In this document: piece after piece, positions 51,152-53,255 of the stretch
How the letters are laid out: the number at the start of each line of letters is the position of its first letter
Numbering within the stretch: the stretch's first letter is position 1
Source: Pseudooceanicola lipolyticus
Lineage (GTDB): Bacteria; Pseudomonadota; Alphaproteobacteria; Rhodobacterales; Rhodobacteraceae
Reading direction: 5' to 3'
Assembly (NCBI RefSeq): GCF_002786325.1
Contig: NZ_PGTB01000017.1
Coordinates: 1 to 53,255, forward strand
Length of the DNA stretch: 53,255 nt
Position numbers and translations under genes: made by a program
Notes under the pieces: model-generated
The model's database searches: none
The model's input: only the letters and a program-made list of their open reading frames with translations
What the model was told of the DNA's origin: nothing

Positions 51152-53170
51152 ATGCTGAGACCGGAAAGCTATGCGGCGGGGAGCTGGATTGCCCCGGGAG
51201 AGGACGCACGGGCGATCAACGGGCCGGTGACCGGCAAGGTGATCGCCATGGCCGGCGGCAAGGCGCCGGATGCGCAGGCGATGCTGGACTGGGCGCGAAA
51301 CCAGGGCGGCCCGGCGCTGCGGGCGATGGGGTTTCATGATCGGGCGCGGATGATCAAGGCGCTGGGCAGCTATATTGGCGAGCGGAAAGAAGAGCTCTAT
51401 GCGCTGAACCCGCTGACCGGGGCGACCCGCCGCGACGGTGCGGTGGATATCGAGGGCGGCATCGGTACGCTGTTTGTCATCGCCTCGAAAGGCCGGCGCG
51501 AGATGCCGGACGGGCAGGTCTATGTCGATGGCGGGGTCGAGCAGCTGTCGCGCGACGGCAGTTTCCTGGGGCAGCATATCTGCGTGCCGTTGCAAGGCGT
51601 TGCCGTGCATATCAACGCCTTCAACTTTCCGGTCTGGGGGATGCTGGAAAAGCTGGCGCCGACGCTGCTGGCCGGGATGCCGGCGATTGTGAAGCCGGCA
51701 ACCCAGACCTGTTACCTGACCGAGGCCTGTTTTCGCATGATCATCGACAGCGGCATCCTGCCCGAAGGTGCGGTGCAGCTGGTGGTCGGCGGTCTTGGCG
51801 ACATGCTGGACCGGCTGGATGCGCAGGACGTGGTCAGCTTTACCGGCTCGGCCGATACCGCGCTGCACCTGCGCAGCACCCCGGCGCTGATGCGCAACTC
51901 GGTGCGCTTCCATGCCGAGCAGGACAGCCTGAACGCCACCATCCTCGGCCCCGACGCCAAGGCCGGCACGGCGGAATTCGACGCCTTCATAAAGGAGGCG
52001 GCGAACGAGATCACCACCAAGGCGGGGCAGAAATGCACCGCGATCCGGCGCATCATCGTCCCGGCCGATTCGATCGCCGAGGTATCCGAGGCACTGATGG
52101 CCCGTCTGTCGGGCATCGCCATCGGCGACCCGGCGGATGAAACCACCCGCATGGGCGCGCTGGCCTCGGCGGCGCAGAAGGCCGATGTGCTGGAAAAGAT
52201 CGCGGCAATCGGGGCCGAGGCGCGGGTGCTGACCGGCGACCCGGAAGCCACCGGCGCCAACCCCGAAGGCGCGTTCCTGGCACCGACGCTGTTGCAATGC
52301 GATGATCCGGACGCGGCGACATCGGTGCACGAGCTGGAGGCTTTCGGCCCGGTCTCGACGCTGATGCCCTATCGCGACCTGGCCCATGCGGCGCGGATCG
52401 CCAATCGCGGCGGCGGGTCGTTGGTGGCTTCGCTGGTCACCGCAGATCCGCAGGTTGCCCGCAGCGTGGCGCTGGAAAGCGCGGCCTGGCACGGGCGGCT
52501 GTACATCGTCGGCGGCGCCAATGCCAAGGCCGGCACCGGCCACGGCGCGCCGATGCCGCATATGGTACATGGCGGACCCGGTCGCGCCGGCGGCGGCGAG
52601 GAACTCGGCGGCGTGCGTGGCGCGCTGCACTACATGCAGCGCACCGCGATCCAGGGCAGCCCCGACGTGCTGAGCGCGATCACTGGCCAATGGGTGGCGG
52701 GCGCGGCCGAAACCAAGGGCCCGCAACACCCGTTCCAGCGCACCTTCGACGAGATCGAGATCGGCGAGACCCTGCACACGGACAGTCGCGAGGTGACGCT
52801 GGAGGATATCGAGCATTTCGCCACCTTCACCGGCGACACCTTCTATGCCCATATGGACGAGGCGGCGGCGCAGGCGAACCCGTTCTTCCCCGGCCGGGTG
52901 GCGCATGGCTATCTGCTGCTGAGCTTTGCCGCCGGACTGTTCGTGCAGCCCGATCCGGGGCCGGTGCTGGCCAATACCGGGCTGAACGGGCTGAGCTTTC
53001 AGAAACCGGTCAGCCCCGGCGACAGCGTCAGGGTGCGCCTGACCTGCGCCCGCAAGACCCGGCGCACCGACAGCTATGGCGAAGTGGCCTGGAACGTGAC
53101 GCTGTATAACCAGGACGCTGAACAGGTGGCGCAATACGAACTGCTGACCATGGTGGCCTACACCAAGTGA
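51152..53170 (+). CDS. paaZ: Bifunctional oxepin-CoA hydrolase / semialdehyde dehydrogenase PaaZ
   Basis: A 672-residue two-domain enzyme of phenylacetate breakdown. The N-terminal aldehyde dehydrogenase (~1-525) has Glu256 in FHAEQDS and Cys295 in AGQKCTAIRR, at the same numbers as E. coli PaaZ. The C-terminal R-hydratase (MaoC-like, ~540-672) has the Asp/His pair at 562 and 567 in GDTFYAHMDE, with FPGRVAHGYL. It opens the oxepin ring and oxidises the reactive aldehyde before it cyclises. AGAGGA precedes the ATG. The ring epoxidase paaABCDE and isomerase paaG are not in the window. Confidence 0.97.
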   Translation: MLRPESYAAGSWIAPGEDARAINGPVTGKVIAMAGGKAPDAQAMLDWARNQGGPALRAMGFHDRARMIKALGSYIGERKEELYALNPLTGATRRDGAVDIEGGIGTLFVIASKGRREMPDGQVYVDGGVEQLSRDGSFLGQHICVPLQGVAVHINAFNFPVWGMLEKLAPTLLAGMPAIVKPATQTCYLTEACFRMIIDSGILPEGAVQLVVGGLGDMLDRLDAQDVVSFTGSADTALHLRSTPALMRNSVRFHAEQDSLNATILGPDAKAGTAEFDAFIKEAANEITTKAGQKCTAIRRIIVPADSIAEVSEALMARLSGIAIGDPADETTRMGALASAAQKADVLEKIAAIGAEARVLTGDPEATGANPEGAFLAPTLLQCDDPDAATSVHELEAFGPVSTLMPYRDLAHAARIANRGGGSLVASLVTADPQVARSVALESAAWHGRLYIVGGANAKAGTGHGAPMPHMVHGGPGRAGGGEELGGVRGALHYMQRTAIQGSPDVLSAITGQWVAGAAETKGPQHPFQRTFDEIEIGETLHTDSREVTLEDIEHFATFTGDTFYAHMDEAAAQANPFFPGRVAHGYLLLSFAAGLFVQPDPGPVLANTGLNGLSFQKPVSPGDSVRVRLTCARKTRRTDSYGEVAWNVTLYNQDAEQVAQYELLTMVAYTK

Positions 53171-53179
53171 TGCGGCATC

Positions 53180-53200
53180 CTCCCGGGCCCGGCCCGGGAG
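53180..53200. terminator. Bidirectional terminator after paaZ
   Basis: A perfect nine-base stem (CTCCCGGGC/GCCCGGGAG) with a CCG loop, ten bases after the paaZ stop and just before a gene end on the other strand. Confidence 0.65.
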
Positions 53201-53204
53201 CGCC

Positions 53205-53255
53205 TCAGGGTGGCGGCGCGGCTGCGCGCAGCCGGGCGGTCAGCGCCTCGGCCTC
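53205..53255 (-). CDS. C-terminal end of a minus-strand gene (partial)
   Basis: A minus-strand frame enters from the window edge and ends ALTARLRAAAPPP before a TGA at 53205-53207. The helical, Ala/Arg-rich ending and the terminator just beyond it suggest a real convergent gene. Only 16 codons are visible, so no function can be given. Confidence 0.35.
   Translation of the reverse strand, partial: EAEALTARLRAAAPPP

Overview
The window looks like chromosomal DNA from a GC-rich marine-type alphaproteobacterium, most likely a member of the Rhodobacteraceae (Roseobacter group). The basis is the MotB/FlgE/FliK/FlgD protein types, CtrA-like TTAA-N7-TTAA boxes in front of flagellar genes, a short RNase D beside kdsD-lptC-lptA-lptB-hpf-ptsN, a glycosyltransferase of the Branch + DUF5927 type, and frequent TTG/GTG starts. 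No tRNA, rRNA, CRISPR array, insertion sequence or prophage was seen.

Layout. (1) 1-9.1 kb is a surface-polysaccharide block: a 5'-cut flippase and a sulfotransferase on +, converging on a minus-strand series gtrB-gtrA-methyltransferase-gtrII-like-GT2-wzy-GT4. (2) 9.3-15.2 kb is a flagellar block: motB and flgE, remnants of flagellin, flgN-like and flgJ-like genes on minus, then fliK and flgD. The 3' end of flgE is joined directly to the inverted 5' end of a flagellin gene. (3) 15.2-16.6 kb is ugd. (4) 16.6-25.5 kb is a polyamine block: potF-potG-potH-potI and an FAD amine oxidase on minus, and a GntR-type regulator, a class III aminotransferase and a nucleotide cyclase on +. (5) 25.5-29.5 kb holds dnaK-dnaJ and an AlkB-like dioxygenase. 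(6) 29.5-32.1 kb is an RTX protein with a von Willebrand A domain. (7) 32.3-42.3 kb is a second polysaccharide block: an ABC-2 capsule-type permease, cysQ, a kdsB-like gene, galU, galE, two tandem paralogous glycosyltransferases, a Branch/DUF5927 glycosyltransferase and a two-part sulfotransferase. (8) 42.3-48.6 kb is housekeeping/envelope: ptsN, hpf, lptB, lptA, lptC, kdsD, a short RNase D, a YrhK-like membrane protein and pheS. (9) 48.7-53.2 kb is a phenylacetate block: a TetR regulator, paaK and paaI on minus and paaZ on +. A minus-strand gene probably enters at the right edge.

How the genes fit together. Ugd, GalU, GalE, KdsD and KdsB-like supply UDP-glucuronate, UDP-glucose, UDP-galactose and CMP-Kdo-type donors to two glycosyltransferase blocks. 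Two sulfotransferases plus CysQ (which removes the PAP by-product) suggest that a surface glycan is sulfated. Lpt proteins move LPS outward. The polyamine genes form an uptake-and-breakdown unit with a shared palindrome, ATTTGATCA, at both promoters. PaaK/PaaZ/PaaI are part of aerobic phenylacetyl-CoA breakdown; the PaaABCDE epoxidase is not in the window.

The strongest unusual signal is the flgE-flagellin junction at 11511-11522. A 12-base sequence there fits both genes in the same + strand orientation. This looks like a deletion between two short direct repeats that removed the end of flgE, most of flagellin and everything between them. If it is real, and no second flagellar set exists, the cell should not build a working filament.
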